Assembly: GCA_035570235.1 (NCBI GenBank)
Contig: DATMML010000120.1
Coordinates: forward strand, 16,950-80,949
DNA: 64,000 nucleotides
Source: Vicinamibacteria bacterium
Lineage (GTDB): Bacteria > Acidobacteriota > Vicinamibacteria > Fen-336
Reading direction: 5' to 3'
Each line of letters starts with the position of its first letter. Position 1 is the stretch's first letter. The position numbers and the translations under genes are program-made. A model generated the notes under the pieces. The model did no database searches. It was not told where the DNA came from and saw only the letters and a list, made by a program, of their open reading frames with translations. Below are positions 63,827-64,000 of this stretch, piece by piece.

Positions 63827-64000
63827 ATGCCTTTGGGATCCCCCTCGACCCGATGGTGCCAACGTGCGCTCGTCCTTGGCGTCGGTCTTGCGATCGCTTC
63901 GCCGGCCACGGCCGCCATCCTCCCCCCCGATCGGCTCACCACCTGGAACCCCGGCGTGCCCGGCGGTGTCCCCGCCCGGACGACCGTCTGCGCCACCGTG
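63827..64000 (+). CDS. Second beta-helix-type secreted protein (5' end only)
   Basis: 58 codons from the ATG at 63827 to the window edge, with AAGGAG 5 bases upstream. A signal peptide (RALVLGVGLAIASPATAA) is followed by DRLTTWNPGVPGGVPARTTV. This matches the segment ERRTAWNPGIPGGVPARTIV of the beta-helix protein at 48364, so it is a paralogue. The rest of the gene lies outside the window. Confidence 0.75.
   Translation, partial: MPLGSPSTRWCQRALVLGVGLAIASPATAAILPPDRLTTWNPGVPGGVPARTTVCATV

Noticed and set aside
1..64000. CRISPR array, insertion sequence, prophage or conjugative element
   Set aside because: No regularly spaced repeats, transposase, integrase or phage structural motifs were seen on either strand.

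Overview
The window is a high-GC (visibly well above 60%), gene-dense stretch of bacterial chromosome from a diderm. Several traits point to Acidobacteriota, with Myxococcota as the main alternative. These are three Ser/Thr protein kinases carrying PEGA, TonB or TPR modules, three sigma-54 activators, an FHA-GAF protein, DUF5989, and large secreted proteins with carboxypeptidase-regulatory-like folds. The taxonomic call is inference, since no rRNA or ribosomal protein gene is present. I see no CRISPR array, IS element, prophage or plasmid gene; one tRNA-Arg is present.

Layout. (1) 1-3.3 kb, minus strand: a three-gene operon of a PQQ-type beta-propeller protein and two small secreted or lipoprotein genes. 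(2) 3.7-12 kb: a signalling island with a kinase-PEGA-TonB fusion, a cysteine-rich receiver protein, an HD-GYP c-di-GMP phosphodiesterase, and a histidine kinase/NtrC pair. Just after the pair lie a near-consensus sigma-54 promoter, a palindrome at enhancer distance, a 17-codon leader ORF and a translationally coupled ATPase-like gene. (3) 12-21.6 kb: metabolism, with a BASS transporter, a DprE2/DprE1-like SDR-FAD oxidase pair, an RNase D-like exonuclease, a DHH phosphoesterase, and a beta-oxidation operon (thiolase, a 56-residue CoA-transferase remnant, and a FadB/FadJ-type enzyme). (4) 22-30 kb: a promoter-to-terminator unit that looks like a structured small RNA, tRNA-Arg, an ArnT-like glycosyltransferase, a second PEGA kinase, secreted proteins, and a GAF/sigma-54 regulator that may be leaderless. 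(5) 30-35.6 kb: an operon of a secreted protein, an FHA-GAF protein and a 1149-residue kinase with TPRs.

(6) 36.4 kb to the end: a surface-polysaccharide locus, mostly on the minus strand. It opens with a sigma-54 response regulator pointing away from the rest. Then come an outer-membrane beta-barrel, a YdcF-like protein, and a five-gene sugar-nucleotide block: PIG-L deacetylase, RfbF-type cytidylyltransferase, COG4091/SAF oxidoreductase, RfbC-type epimerase and an extended SDR. The block is followed by Wzc (BY-kinase), a short Wza, a beta-helix lipoprotein, a WecG-type transferase, a GT2, a GH9 glucanase, an SGNH hydrolase, DUF5989, an acyltransferase, a GT4, an asparagine synthase-like amidotransferase, an O-antigen ligase/polymerase-like protein and a small membrane protein. 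The window ends inside a second beta-helix paralogue. Stop/start overlaps of the ATGA/GTGA type recur through the minus-strand runs.

Functionally, the locus looks like a Wzy-type exopolysaccharide system. WecG and the GTs would build the repeat, the ligase-like protein would polymerise or ligate it, and Wzc and the short periplasmic Wza would pass it to the separate outer-membrane barrel. Acyltransferase, SGNH, AsnB-like and GH9 proteins would decorate or trim it. The most unusual parts are the sugar-nucleotide block, which has no recognisable RfbG/RfbB dehydratase, and the two-component/sigma-54 promoter/leader-peptide arrangement at 8.4-12 kb.
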